A stretch of 64,000 nucleotides of DNA from Mesostigma viride (GCA_009746045.1 RPFO01000448.1:2783882-2847881), one strand, 5' to 3'; shown: positions 1 through 13,305, counted from the stretch's first letter. Notes: generated from the sequence alone by a model not told the origin. Numbers and translations are program-made.

Positions 1-831
1 AAGATAAATGCGGATGCGCCGCGATGTTTCAGAGAGATATCTCCACCAGGAGGATTGTCAGCAGGCGAGTAACGATGATTGCACAAAAAAACACGGGAGT
101 ATCATATGACAGTCAATTAGCAGAGATATAGCGAACTCGTGGCGGGACCAGGGTAATGCACAGTTTGGAGGGAGACGGCCATGAATGAAACAAAAATGCA
201 ATGGCATCACCGTACCGGCTCAGGCCTGCCGTCTGTGCTAGCTCGGCTGACATTTAGGGTTTGGTTATGATGCCCTGCGTTCGAGCATTTTGCTAGGGTA
301 ACCAGCCGTTGGCCGTGTGGTCGCCCTGCTGTACGAACAAGTCTATCCGAGCGTAAACTGTTCACATTATTACTTGTCAAGCTTGCCGGTAAAGGTGACC
401 GAATGGAGCACTCCAGAGAAGCTGTTCGCGCTTGGATTGCTTCCATTTCTAAGGCAATTAATGATCAGAAATACAGGCTCTGTCTTCTTACTTCACCGTT
501 TAGCTATGGCGAGTTTCTATTTCGGCAAACCGCTGTTAAAAATGTGTGATATTCCCAGCACGCGCGTGGGTGACGTAGGGCACACTCGGAGCATGCACTG
601 CGCCCGAGCCGCCCGCCCTTGCAAGCCTCACAACGCAATCGCGTTTGTTACATCAGACAGCGCGGGTTGGCCTCTAGATAGATTTGTCGTACACAGTTTC
701 ATACGGACTCAATCCTAAAAATACGGTCATCTGTGGTGGGCAGCCAGTCGGCCACAGTCGTAAAGAACACCGTACACAGTTAGCCTTCGGCATTCAGCAA
801 CCATTGTAAAGCATAGATGAAGATTCGATTT
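1..831. other. No supported gene
   Basis: Only short overlapping open frames occur here, none with a recognisable domain, and no repeat structure stands out. The stretch may be host spacer or old mobile DNA. Confidence 0.4.
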
Positions 832-1010
832 AGGCACGACTCACATGAGGCTCGGTGAACTCCGTCGGTGAACTCTTTGTGAACTGGGTCGACGGCCGGG
901 TCGCCACCGGCGCTTCACCGGCCCTTCACTTCGAGTTCACGCACTCACATGGGTCGCAACGACGTAGTGAACTGCTCCCCAGTGAACTCGTTTGTGAACT
1001 GGCGGAGGCG
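832..1010 (+). repeat. GTGAACT-rich repeat arm, left copy
   Basis: The block begins AGGCACGACTCACATGAGGC and is followed by repeated GTGAACTC/GTGAACTG words. The same opening sequence and word array occur in reverse complement at 5106-5313. This could be the two ends of one DNA element of about 4.5 kb with subterminal repeats, or two separate copies of one short element. No target-site duplication is evident, so the family is not assigned. Confidence 0.5.
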
Positions 1011-1204
1011 CGGGAAGACAGCCCAGATTTCGCGGGAAAGGGCGCAAACGTCAAGCAAGTGCATGATGCATCCTTGCATGCTGGCTAATAACATGCACGT
1101 CTTGTCCAGCTGTAAACCACTAACTTCTGCACCACTAATTTGATACAGTGCTGCAGAAATATGATAAAAACGCGCCGGTGACCTGTCGTGCATGTCGCTT
1201 TTCC

Positions 1205-1240
1205 AGCTACCTGTCTGCGTTCGAACGCAGACAGGTAGCT
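1205..1240. repeat. 36-bp perfect palindrome
   Basis: AGCTACCTGTCTGCGTTC is followed at once by its exact reverse complement with no loop. It lies in non-coding sequence between the GTGAACT arm and the large microsatellite. It could extrude as a cruciform or mark a hairpin-mediated event; its role is unknown. Confidence 0.9.
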
Positions 1241-1740
1241 TTCTTTGCAAGTTTTTCCAGGTGTTGGTGCCAGTGCTTCTCTGTCGATATTGTTTCAAAG
1301 CCGGTTTGTTTATTGGCTGGGGACGACCCCAGAGCCGCCCGCCGTCACATGCACAAAACATGCCATATCTCGCTGGAGGCGTTCGGTTATTTACTGGAGA
1401 AAATCGGCCCGATCAGCGAGCCGAATCTCCAGACAATGGCGGGCGCGGGCTCCGGTTGGACGTGGTAAGACCCGAGCAAATGCTCATTGGTGCATTAGAG
1501 TGGCTTTCTCATAGCTGCGACTATGGTACCTTGGAGCGTGCATATGGCATCGCTTCAAACACGTGGTCCAAAAATGGGGAACGCCCTGGCATTCTACGAG
1601 AACTTGAAGATGCTTTCAACAGCAAACAGCAAGCGTAGGTTCCGGTTGGACGCCTATGGTAACCTGGACTGTGTATACGTCGTCGCTCCAAACGCAATGC
1701 CCTGCCCACCCATACGTGCATGTGCACGTGTGGCATGTGG

Positions 1741-3004
<1,264 letters not shown>

Positions 3005-3255
3005 TTCTTTTCATGGATGGGCATCTGGTTTCCCATATCAGAGTGGGCATAAGCAAGAGTTTTTTTTAGAACTGAACTCCTTACTTCATTTGGCAAATGT
3101 GAGTCAACATTTCAGAATTATAATAATGGAAATTCCATTAGCTTACCGTATGATGCTACACATGTTCATAGTGGTCAATTACGTGAGCTCCTTGAGCTAG
3201 TCACACGCACTGGGGGTACTGTGGTTGTTAAGACCTCACTTGGACATGTGCAATG

Positions 3256-3748
3256 GGCCGGGCCCACTTCAAATGTTCCGAAAAGTGTGACACTTTTGGT
3301 CGTTTTTTTGACTTTTTCGACGATCGTCACTCTGCAGAGTGATTCGTCGTGCGAAATCGTGCGAAATTGTGCGAAATTTGCTGAAATCGTGTGAAATTTG
3401 CTGAAATCGTGCGAATTTGTGCGAAATTTGCTGAAATTGTGCGAAATTTCATGTGAAAAATGTCGACGGTAAAAAATTTTGATGTGCACAACGTGTGTGA
3501 ATTCATGCGAAATTTTGTCAAACGTCACTCCCCAAAACGACCCTTGGTTGAAATCCATGCGAAATTGTGCGAAATCATGCAAAATTGTGCGAAATCGTGC
3601 GAAATCGTGCGAAAATGTGTGAAAATTTTGCGAAAATCACGCGAAAATCACGCGAACTCGTGCGAAATTTTATTTTTTTTTTGCGAAAAACGACCAAAAG
3701 TGTCACACACTTGGCTTGGACGGCGGAACATTTGAAGTGGGCCCGGCC
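3256..3748. mobile_element. MITE-like element with ~60-bp inverted ends
   Basis: The ends are inverted copies: GGCCGGGCCCACTTCAAATG starts the left end and its complement closes the right. The match continues through a segment reading GTGTGACACTTTTGGTCG about 35-65 bp inside each end. The direct 4-bp repeat AATG flanks the element (3252-3255 and 3749-3752). The interior is full of the word GTGCGAAAT on both strands and has no coding capacity. This fits a non-autonomous TIR DNA element; the superfamily is not clear. Confidence 0.8.
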
Positions 3749-4034
3749 AATGTCTTGAATTGGTTGCTCATTGAGTGAGACATAATGTTGGACGTATTGT
3801 GGCTGCTTAACAATAACTTTGTGCACGCGTAATTCTTTAATCATGACTAATGTCAGGCGCGTTGCAATTATAAAGGGAGGCATGCAACTATGCAATGTGC
3901 GAACATATTAATTCCATTTAGGGTTATTGCAGTTCAAAAGGAGTGGTGCCGTCGCAAACCGTGTAGATCCCGCTCTGAATGTTAGCCAGCCATAGTTGTA
4001 ACTTACAAGGCTGCACATTTCCACCTCCATTTGT

Positions 4035-4632
4035 TTCCATCGTTGTGAATGACTCGACTAACACGGATGAGTCAACAGCAGGCTCGAGATATCAACAGCA
4101 TGGTCCGGGATCTCCATATTTCTGGCCTGCGCTAGTTGCTTTAGTGATAGTCTTTACATTGTCATCAAGTGAGTGAGACAACAAACATGACAATTGCCTG
4201 GGGCCAGCAGATAAATGTCCAAAATTATTTCAATGAGCAATAAAAGTGATTACTACAAGTAGTCAAGGAAGTGTTATCGCACAGCAAATTTGAAGCAATA
4301 TCTTATGAATCACGTTCCATAGTGGCCATCATGATCGCACACACAAAAAGAGCATGCCCCTGAAAGAAAAGAGATCGGACTCAACGGACCTTACAAGTTG
4401 ACCTTTCTTACCAACCAGTGTGCCTAGAACGTGAAGCGTGGGGCGGCCAGCAACGAAAGATTGTTCATGCAGACGGACCGCCCATGCTATTGCCGGGCGC
4501 ATCAGTGTGTATGTCAATGAGACAACAGCGCAGGCCAGAGATCTGGAGAATCCGGACCAAGGTAGCTCGAGCCTGCCGTTATGTTATCCGCGTTTTCGAG
4601 TCGTGCACGATGATGGATATGAACCAGTGTGT
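4035..4632. mobile_element. Foldback repeat element
   Basis: A left arm (about 4035-4165) and a right arm (about 4506-4632) are diverged inverted copies. Each reads, in its own direction, an ACGACTCG-like word, then GCAGGCTCGAG, then TGGTC...TCTCC...TTTCT and GCCTGCGCT. A third copy of one arm lies at 29900-30010. The central part is unrelated and shows no recognised coding sequence. A non-autonomous inverted-repeat element is the simplest reading. Confidence 0.5.
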
Positions 4633-5105
4633 GTGTGTGGCCATCAACACCAATTGCCGCCATCCATATCGTCATCAGGGCGTTGTGAGTTTCACGTTTG
4701 CTTTGTCGCTCATATTTCGCTTTGCCTTCGGCTTAGGCGAGCTCGCCTTGTCATCTCCAAAGAGTATGCAATGCCGCACAAGAAGACCGACATTTATTAC
4801 TGCGCCAACTATCGTCCTCAAGATTGCCAGCATCTCCAAAGATCACCAAAGCCGCAACCAGATCGAGTGCGGCGCTGTGCCCTTCGCGTGCAATGCTCTG
4901 CTCTTCTACAGCCGTGGGGCTCGGAGCATTTGGGTTAATGTCGTCGCTAATAGCAGGCTTCGGGTCACCTTTCGCGAGGGTAACCCGTTGTAGCCATTCC
5001 TGAAAAAGCTCGTCGGTGTCCCTCATGGCTGGCGACTCCCGAGCACCTGCCACCTTCCCGCGCATGTTGCACGTCTGGCATTTTCATGGGCTTGCTTCGC
5101 GCCAA

Positions 5106-5313
5106 CGCACGCTGTCCACCACAAGTTCACAAAGAGTTCACGAGGAGTTCACGGGGAGTTCACGGGGAGTTCACAACTTCGGACTTCGGGGAGATTGTGA
5201 ACTCGTCCTGTGAACTCGTGAACTCCTCGGGACCCAAAATTAGCTCGGCCCCGGTCGGCCCAGTTCACAAAAGAGTTCACAAAGAGTTCACCGCCTCATG
5301 TGAGTCGTGCCTT
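5106..5313 (-). repeat. GTGAACT-rich repeat arm, right copy
   Basis: This is the reverse-oriented partner of 832-1010. It holds more than ten AGTTCAC/GTGAACT words and ends, on the minus strand, with the same AGGCACGACTCACATGAGGC start. Such word arrays just inside a terminus resemble transposase-binding subterminal repeats, but no transposase gene is recognised between the arms. Confidence 0.5.
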
Positions 5314-5639
5314 ACGTTGATTCAAAGAATTCAGTATTACCAGAACTCAAGAGGTACCAGGGAAGAATCAGAGAAGAACCGGCAGGAACTCCCAAAAAGT
5401 CCTTGGCAAAGGGAATCCCATAGTAATTCAACCTTGTGCCCAAGGTCATACTTCCAGTAATAATTTTTAGTTATAACTGGCAATGCGAGAAGCCGAGAAA
5501 CGTTTTGGCGCAGTTGACAGAGGTCTGGCTATGGGCAACATGATTGTAATATTCGGAAAAGTCAGGACTGGATAAGTAATATTTGGCAACAAAGCAACCC
5601 CGATGAGCGTCTCACTAATCTCATCTAGCACGAGTTTAA

Positions 5640-6440
5640 TTAATTTATTAATCAATTAATTATTTATTTATTTAATAGCAGTAGTAGTGTAGAATAGTAA
5701 GGCTTCAGTTACACAACGTGGCCTTGTCCATGTACGCCTATTCAGTTACTTCTGCCACCTGAGTCGCCTTGTTCTGCATGGCAGTCCGTCAAAAGAAGGG
5801 AGAGGGAGTGGATGCGGTGTTCAAACTGAGCTGGGACCACTAGGTCGGCCAGCAAGATCTGGGTGTAGTTCATGGCAGGTTTACTGACCTAGCTTCCTAG
5901 GAACTAATGTCCTTGGCCGGGCCAGGCCATGTCAAGATATCAGATAGTGCCGCCCTGGTTGGCCAAGCCGCGGCTGGGGGCTGGCCAGACCAAAGGCGGT
6001 GTCGACCTGGCTGGTAGTGCTAGCAAGATGTATGCTATCCTACGCTGCCTAATCTCGTCCGAAATACGAGGCATCCCCTGATACCGGCAAAGACTCTATA
6101 ATGACCTATGCTTGGAAAACCCTACATTCAGGACCTGTCGGAGCATCCTATAAACCGTGCCGTCGAGCTTAGCCGCCAGTCAGTCCGTGAGTGTCCACGC
6201 CTGGCATCGGCGCCATACGTAAGCACCGTGAGGACGAGGACCTTGAAGAGCATGCGCTTGCGGTGCTCGCCCAGGCCCTTCGAGCGCCAGTAGGTGTACA
6301 TGTTGAGCGAACGGAGCCTGGCCCAGGCCAGGCCGATGCGGATGTCAACATCGTCAGTCGGCGGTGTCGGGGAGCATGCTCCCCAGCAGTTTGAAGCGCT
6401 ATAGCCATTAGCCTAGCCATAACAATCTTCCACCCCATTG
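5640..6440 (-). mobile_element. LINE ORF2 3' fragment (5'-truncated)
   Basis: Read on the minus strand, the 6440-6100 part encodes pieces of the post-catalytic region of a LINE reverse transcriptase (LPDTADDVDIRIGLAWARL, then KRMLFKVLVLTVLTYGA). This corresponds to the region after the YADD motif in the longer copy at 31384-34930. Frameshifts and stops are present. The 3' side runs through a tail region shared with 35653-36950 and ends in an AT-rich ATTA-type tail near 5640-5690. It is a dead 5'-truncated insertion. Confidence 0.7.
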
Positions 6441-6849
6441 TCGTCAGAAAGCAACAAACGTGAAAACGCTAGCTGCCCAAATCTGCAAGATTCCGCGGAA
6501 CACAGAAAGTATGAAAGCCTAGAAGCTACCAGCAAGGAATCGAAATAGGACCTTTAACATGATTTCGCGGCTGTGTGAGTCTTCTGATCCGAAGGCATCT
6601 CACTTAACGTTTCGAAACAGCCCAACTGCAAAAAACCTCTTTACCAGAGAGGGGTGCCAATATGTCCTAGATATTGCAGAATCTATCACGGACCTACGCG
6701 ATATTCTAGTATCGCCGTTCGAAGTAGGCAGGTTGACCACGGCTGGAATCTGGTTGTAGTGTGACGTACAAACCTAGAGGACGTAGCCGAAACTAACTAA
6801 TATCAACCGATCTTACATTATCGTCAGAAAGCAACAAACCAGTTCCACC

Positions 6850-7843
6850 CCATGCCAGGCCCTTCCACCCCATGCCCGCCTTAATTGTGGAAGAACTGCA
6901 TCGCCTTCAGCCTGGTGAGTCCCCTCTGCACCTTGTGCCGGTGGACTTCATCAAAGCCTTCGATTCGGTTTTCTGGCCTGCGCTGTGGGACATCCTCGCT
7001 CTGTTCCGGATCCCCCCCCCCTGAATGCTGTCATCCGCAACCTGTATGGAGGGTCCACCTTTTCGGTGCGCACTTCCTATGGGACCACGCCACCATGCCC
7101 TTTACAGAAGGGAGTGTGGCAGGGCTGCGTGCTGTCGCCCTACCTGTTCGCTATTGTGGTCGAATACGTGATGATTCAGGCGCGCAAGCGGTTTGCCCGC
7201 ATTGTGGGTAGGGAACCAGGGGTGCAGGCCGACAACCGTTTCTGGCATGGCGGCGCGGAAACGGAGATTCGGCTGGCGGACATCATCTATATGCAGACGA
7301 CACCAAGTGCTCTCTTCGAGGGCACTGAGCACGTGCAGATGTGGCTTGACTGCCTGGCAATCGAGGCCCGTGCGGTGGGGCTTGAGCTATATGTCAGCAA
7401 GAAGACAGAGGAGGCTCTAGCGATAGTAGGGCTCACTCAGCCACCGCCCGAGCTCTTTCGATCTCCTTAAGTGACGGCTCTCGAGTCCTGTATCGGGACC
7501 GCGTATGTCAAGTTGCTGGGCAGCCTACTCGATCCCAGCTGCGAGGCCGACGTAGACCACCGTATCTCCCTCGCCTGGCACGCAATTTACACCAATACCG
7601 GCCGGGCCCTGTGGCGCAAGCCCTTGGGCAAGATTGAGAAACAGGACCTGTTTGCAGTCCTGGTCCACCCTGTTCTTACGTACGGGGCCGAGACGTGGAC
7701 ACTCACAGCCGACGTACCTTGCCAGAAAGCTGGACGGCGCGGTCACGTCAACATGCTGCGATCCATTTTTCGTGTAGGATACGCTGCTCATGTTCGCAAT
7801 GAGAACCTGTACCTTGGCATGCCATACATCACAAGCACCATTA
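6850..7843 (+). pseudogene. LINE reverse transcriptase pseudogene, 5' part
   Basis: The reading frame matches the RT domain of the LINE at 31384-34930: a VDFIKAFDSVFW segment, GVWQGCVLSPYLF, a degraded YADD box, LEARAVGL, and a VLTYGAETWTL segment. The frame breaks at a run of C (about 7012-7021) and at a stop near 7470. The YADD motif is destroyed by a 2-nt AT insertion, which turns it into YMQTT at about 7290. The copy stops abruptly at 7843 and its remainder resumes at 13920, so a later insertion split it. Confidence 0.8.
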
Positions 7844-8756
7844 ACCCGTGTTTTTTCAATTAGTACGCGATATATATCGCGTTGTAAGCTTTTTTTAGAA
7901 CGCGTATAGCACCTAAGGAAAATTTTTTTCATGGTCATGTATATACTTTCCTGAAAGCCCATAAATCAAATCATTTTTGAGCTACTCAGACCTACAACAT
8001 GAGCACTGATTCATTAGAGAGATACACTTGTTTGAATACAGGGGGGTCTGGCCATGACCGCGATTTGTTGACCCTAGGTCACAAGTCATGTGCTTATTCA
8101 CAAATGGTTCATGAAAAAAATCTGGCTTCTTGCACGAGCTATCTATGGGCAACATATGCAGGCTTTGTGGAACAAAACTCAGGCCCATTGGGCCGCTGGA
8201 GCTATTTTTCATTTGCTGCCATCACAAATATACAACGCAGTACAACAACGCAGTGGGAAAAATGAGAGCCCTTCACAACATGACGCAACGACACGAGCCC
8301 CATAAACGGGGCCATAGTGAGCTTGGAGGGTCAAAACGTTGAAAATAGGTGTTGTGATAAGTTATACAGCATCAAACATGCATGCATCAAACATCATGAC
8401 TGGATGACCTAATATGACTGAATCAGGCAGCCATAGCCAAAGCATCATCCACTCTCACAACGTGTTGAGCACGTACATGCCTTGTGGGAACGGAGGTGCT
8501 GGGTTTGAATCATTCCATAACGCGTGCAATACTGAAATTAAGAATTAAGAGGCACGTGTAATGCAAGGCTTGGATAGGTTGAGCCGATCCATGAGCTTAC
8601 ATGCAGGCAAAGATGACGCTGGAATGCATGCTAGCAAATGGTGGCAAGATGCTAACAACACACATAATTATACACCATGATTATGGGCACCTACGGCTGA
8701 TCTTCTTGCACAATCAACACAGTATAAACCATCAACATCCAATCCTCACGATATAT

Positions 8757-9480
8757 TAATTAATTAATTAATTAAACTCGTGCTCCCGTTGGGGAGTCAC
8801 GGAGCACCGAAGTGCTTTTAATCCCTGTGTGTGCACTACAGGAGAAAGGGCAGAGACCCCCAGTCTCCTTCATGCCAAAGGCATGCCACAGCTGCAATCG
8901 GGCGCGGCTAGCGAAAAGGACAGGCTAACGATCCGGCAAACTGTGGGTGCAATAAGACCCATGTGAGCATATCATAGCAAGGCAAGTAATCTGAACATAG
9001 CCAGGGCGTAGCATGGCTGTACTAGGACTAGGCTAAGGCTATGGCTGGTTGTGTACCGTGCGTTGGCGGCACGTGACTAGGTGTGTTGGCACAGCTAGGC
9101 ATGGCTGCCTTAGCGGCAGTGACGCCAATGGTTACAAGCTAGGGCTATTGCTATTCTAGCCCGCTGGGGGCGTCCACATCTTGTGGTTGATCATCAGGTC
9201 CCCGCCCCTCCAGTACACCTTGGGCTTCTGGGGGTCCTGCTTATGGCGGAGGTATTCCGGCCACAGGTCGCGTCGCTGCTGTTGCTGAGCGGGGGTGAGG
9301 TCGTCATCCAGCGTCCAGGTGAGGTCGTGCAACCGCTTGCGACGAGAGAGGAACCGCTGCTTATCCTCAGGGGAGGGGAAGGTGAGTAGGACTGGTGGGG
9401 GGGCCGCCTTGTCCCGTGAGTGGGGACACGATATATGCACGGCTTGACGACGTATACAGCACCTAAAATTATACTGCAAT
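8757..9480 (-). mobile_element. ORF1-type LINE derivative, truncated
   Basis: Minus-strand residues such as LTWTLDDDLTPAQQQQRRDL and KVYWRGGDLMINHK match the C-terminal part of the ORF1-like proteins at 30511-30882 and 10680-12830. This protein type resembles LINE ORF1 nucleic-acid-binding proteins; that family call is inference. The 3' end, on the minus strand, reads through a hairpin-like CTCCGTGACTCCC...GGGAGCACGAGT segment into (TTAA)n at 8757. It is the same 3' end as the RT-bearing copy that finishes near 14436. No RT is present, so this copy is non-autonomous or truncated. Confidence 0.6.
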
Positions 9481-9768
9481 ATTGCAACCTAGCTGCTATG
9501 GCTGACATGCAAGCAACGTCGAGTACTGAGTAGGATGGCGGTCTTAGAGAGGCTGGGCAGAGATCGGTAGAACTGGAAAACTGGCAGAAACTCGGTAGAA
9601 ACACGATATACATACGCCTGCAAGCACTATTGAGCCGGTGGCAGAGGCCATTTCCAGGAAAATACAGCATACCGTAGCAATAGCCACGGTCACGCCTTAC
9701 GCTATTTGCAGGCACCATCACGCACGTACGCTGATATATCAATTGTCCCGACGCCATTACGCAATATT

Positions 9769-12700
9769 ATGACGAGCAAACGCTCCTCGACGCAACGCAG
9801 TTTGGCGGATGCGCTCGGCCATGAAAATACGTCTGCAGCTCAGGCTGCAGCTTCGCCCTCAGGTCCGGCAGGCAGCGGTGACACTAGTCGCGCACTGGTG
9901 CTCGCCCCGAACCCTCCCGGGCTTAATGCCTCGCCATCGGCATTGCCTGACCCTAAACGCGCAGCCGCCCAGCCGACAAAACAGGAGGGTTTTCACGCCC
10001 CACAGAACCGCGCTTTCGGCCCCAACCTTTCAAGGTCGACGGCCACGACTGGACCAACATGTCCCCGGCAACTGCTCTGCATTGCATCTCAGTCTGGAGG
10101 GACTTCGCCTCGCTTTACGACCTGTGCCTCCATCTCCACGACATCAATCGCCTCCTCCTCCCGGACGGCAAATTTTGGTTTAACACCGACACTTTGCTCG
10201 GGTGCGCCCGCCCCCAACGCCAGCACACCATTCTCAACTCCCTTCTCATGCGCTCTGACGGCGAGATCTGGGCTCCATCCATCTCCGCCCCCACACTCCG
10301 TTAAATCCTTACGGAAGCCTTTCAGCAGCACGTGACCCGGCCCCCTTGCTGCCGACGTCGCAGCAATCGGCGGCACGCTGGCTGCTGAACTTCCTCACAT
10401 TTCCACCACCGCCGCCTCCACCTCCACTGCCAAGTTCCGCCTCCACTGCATGCCGACATCAAAGCCCAGCTCCTCGACCTCGACCAACGCCTTCAAGCCA
10501 CCGCCAGTCCGCCACCGCCCTTGAGTGCTTGCATGACACCGCCGGCCTCACCGCCCAGGCGGTGAAGGACATCGCCGCCCAGCCGGCACCTGCTGGCCCG
10601 GCCGGCGATGCTCCCTCCACCTGGGCGGACTTGCTTAAGCATCACACCACCTCCACCACCTAGCTCCACCATCACGGCACAACTCGATCAAGCAACAAGC
10701 CCTCGACCTTCGCGAGGAAGCTGACATTGCCAGGCGCAGCCACAATGTCATCGTCAAGCACTTCGACCAGCCGGCAGGTGAGACCTCCATGAGCCTTCTT
10801 GAGGCATTTAAGCGCGACATTTTTGCCCCCTTGCTACTCACAGTTGGTGAGCTGGACATGTCTGCTGTCCGCCTCCCCCGCGCGCGGGGGAAGGCTGGCC
10901 CGGCACCCGTGCTCCTCACCTTTAAGTACATGGCGGACAAGCTGTCGTTCCTTAACCCCTAAATGGTCTTGCTGCCGATTTTCCGCCAAAAAGTGACTTA
11001 CAGCCGATTTGTCGGCACCTACTCGGGGGACCAGTTTGCGAGAATACTAATGGGAATTAGGAAACGTTTAGCTGAGAAGAATGAAAGTTTATAAGTTTCT
11101 CCAGAACATGATACTAGGGTTTGCTATATTTTCACCAAGTTTAACAGGTGTTCCAGACCGTCAAAGTACAAGGGGTCAGGGTACTTTTTCACGTACAACG
11201 TGCATTCCGGAAAACGACGACCTGGCCATGGCGGCTTGCGCCCACGCATGGCATTTACGTTTGCGTTCGAATTTTCTGGCCAAACTTAGGATATTGATTT
11301 TATACGTCCTAAAGATCATACAGGCCAATTTTTGGTTCGCGGGAATGCCATTTGATAGGTGTCGGCAGCGTTCTTGCTGGAAAAAACTGCGATCAGGCCG
11401 GACGATAGAAACGTTGACAGCAATACCTTTCCGGCGTATTTTAAAGGATATATCGGTTTCTTTGTACTTTTTATGATACATATTAGTCGTAAACGTGCAA
11501 GGGTGGCCAGAAATCGCCGAATCCAGCGACCATGCTGCACAACTTTGGTGTGCCGAAATGCGCCATTTTGCGGCCACCGCCTGGGCCAAGGTAACGCCAT
11601 CCATGCCTGGTAAAGCTTAAGCATCGTTTTCCTATCGATGTTTGACGTTTATATATACGTTCTAGCTTGTGTAGCACATTCTTTTTGCATTATTCATGCT
11701 CTTTCTTGACCCTGGCCTGGCCCCTTTCTAAAACACCCTTCTTAGATGCTTCCCTCAGTCAGTTGACCTGCCACAGGGTGATGGTGATAAGTTTTAGAGG
11801 CTGTATGGGTTTGAATACCTCCATATATGTTTGTTATACATTTCCCACACACATATTGCATGAGTGTGAGGCAGTTGGCTGGTCTCTGTGGCATCATCAA
11901 GCATGTAACCGGTGAGTAGAAGCTTCCCATTGTCAGCATGTGCCACCAGGTGTGCTGGCCATCACCTGGAAAGCTATAGCAGCGTAGGCCTAGTTTATCC
12001 TTGCTAGGGCAGGCTGAAATAGGCTTAAAATCACTAGTTTGTTGGTGGCTGCCTCCTAGAATGCATGCCTTGCGTAGGGTATCCGTACCACGTTACCTAC
12101 GTGCATGGACAAGGTGGCACCTGCACATAGGTGCCATGTAAGGGCAGTGTGATGATGCAGTTATGTTTCCCCATAGTTGTGGAAGGGAAATGTATTGTTT
12201 GGCATGGTTGGGGGCCATATTAGTAGGTATTAGTAGGTAGTATGCCCACTCCTACCCCCTTGGTTGCTTTTTACCAACGGTACCCCTATGGGCTGTACTG
12301 GGTGTAACTGCTGGTATACCCACCCAAATGATGACCCCAATGGCTCAAACTGTTCAGCTACTAATTGTTTATCATCCCTGAAGTGGTAGGTGCCTAGCTC
12401 TTACAACATAATTCAAAATGCACATTCTACCAAAAATGAAAACGCTCGTCTTGACCCCCCTGACTTTGACGGCAGTTATACATGGCCTACGATGAATATA
12501 TGTGAGGTTGTGATATATCATGGCTTAGGGCAACTCATGGACATGCTTGCCCCCCAAGGACAGCCATTGGATATTGCTAGGTTGTACAGGGGCTGGTTTA
12601 CAAAATAGGTGAGTTACTGCCGATTTATCGGCAGCATTTCCGCCCATTTAGGGGTTAAATGCCGCAAGACGGAGACTCGCTTCACGCTGGATGACGACTT

Positions 12701-12830
12701 GACCCTGGCCCAGCAACAGCGGCGACGCGAGCTATGGCCGACCTACCTTCAGCTCCGGCAGAGCGCAGGGGGGAAGCCGGTACTACTGGAGGGGGGCGGT
12801 CATCCACGTTGACCACAAGCCCTGCATGGC
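9769..12830 (+). pseudogene. LINE ORF1-like gene, split by a TTAA element
   Basis: The reading frame begins MTSKRSSTQRSLADAL and carries an Ala/Pro/Ser-rich N-terminus. The frame shifts near 10030; the continuing frame reads SPATALHCISVWRDF and NRLLLPDGKFWFNTDTLLG. Further shifts follow until LPRARGKAGPAPVLLTF and DKLSFL at 10950. The same protein resumes at 12659 (KCRKTETRFTLDDDL...LWPTYLQLRQ). The break is exactly at a TTAA, and one TTAA copy restores the frame across it. The retroposon 3' region probably runs on to about 13305, ending in (TTAA)n. Several frameshifts make it non-functional. ORF1 identity rests on the LINE context and the copies at 8757-9480 and 30511-30882. Confidence 0.65.
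10952..12658. mobile_element. piggyBac-like element A (TTAA insertion)
   Basis: TTAA lies at both ends (10952-10955 and 12655-12658), with inverted termini CCCCTAAATGG inside them. The insertion sits in the ORF1-like gene, and joining the flanks through a single TTAA gives a continuous reading frame. That is the hallmark of TTAA-specific, footprint-free piggyBac-type insertion. The 1.7 kb interior has no open frame recognisable as a transposase. Part of the core (about 11150-11420) is clearly homologous to element C (41141-42866). Subterminal palindromes reading TGCCGATTTATCGGCA-type words occur near both ends. Confidence 0.85.
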
Positions 12831-13084
12831 ATGCAGGCCCCTCGTGCCACCTCAGACTAAGGAATATATACCAGTAGTGTAGCTTAGTCAGGCTTAGCCT
12901 AGCATGTGGCCCACGCGCATGTGCGCCCATAATGGCCCCCCATGGATGATGCCTTCAGAATTTAGCCACGCCATGCCTATAATGGGACCCCAATGGATGT
13001 TGCATTAAGAATTTAGCCATGTTGTGCCTACGCAGAGAGATAGATGCTCTCTGTCGAGACGCCATGCCCTAGCTCTTGTATAGC

Positions 13085-13305
13085 CATGATCTTCCTCCCC
13101 CATGCCGGGATCCCCTTAGCTGGGTTGAACCCGAGACAGCATGGTGATGCCGGTGTCCTTGAGACACCTAGAGAGAGAGCAAGTGTTGACTACATTCCAC
13201 TCTTGCAGGAAGTAGCCCAGAATGTATTAAAAGCCATATGCCCCTTCTCCGGGATATGTGCTACATGTACTCCCAATGGAGTTATTAATTAATTAATTAT
13301 GTTAT
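13085..13305 (+). mobile_element. SINE-like short retroposon or LINE 3' end
   Basis: The block starts TCTTCCTCCCCCATGCC, contains GGGTTGAACCCGAGAC (similar to a tRNA-type B box), then TAGCCCAGAATGTATTAAAA and GGATATGTGCTACATGTACTC, and ends in a TTAA tail. A copy in the opposite orientation at 25417-25617 starts at the same base and is flanked by a 10-bp duplication. A shared fixed 5' end argues for a SINE using a LINE-type 3' end. The alternative is the 3' end of the ORF1-type retroposon just upstream. Confidence 0.55.

Noticed and set aside
4329-5065. Minus-strand frames of 104 and 62 residues and plus-strand frames of 166 and 191 residues
   Set aside because: Considered as exons of a transposase between the GTGAACT arms, but no motif, splice set or homologue could be recognised.
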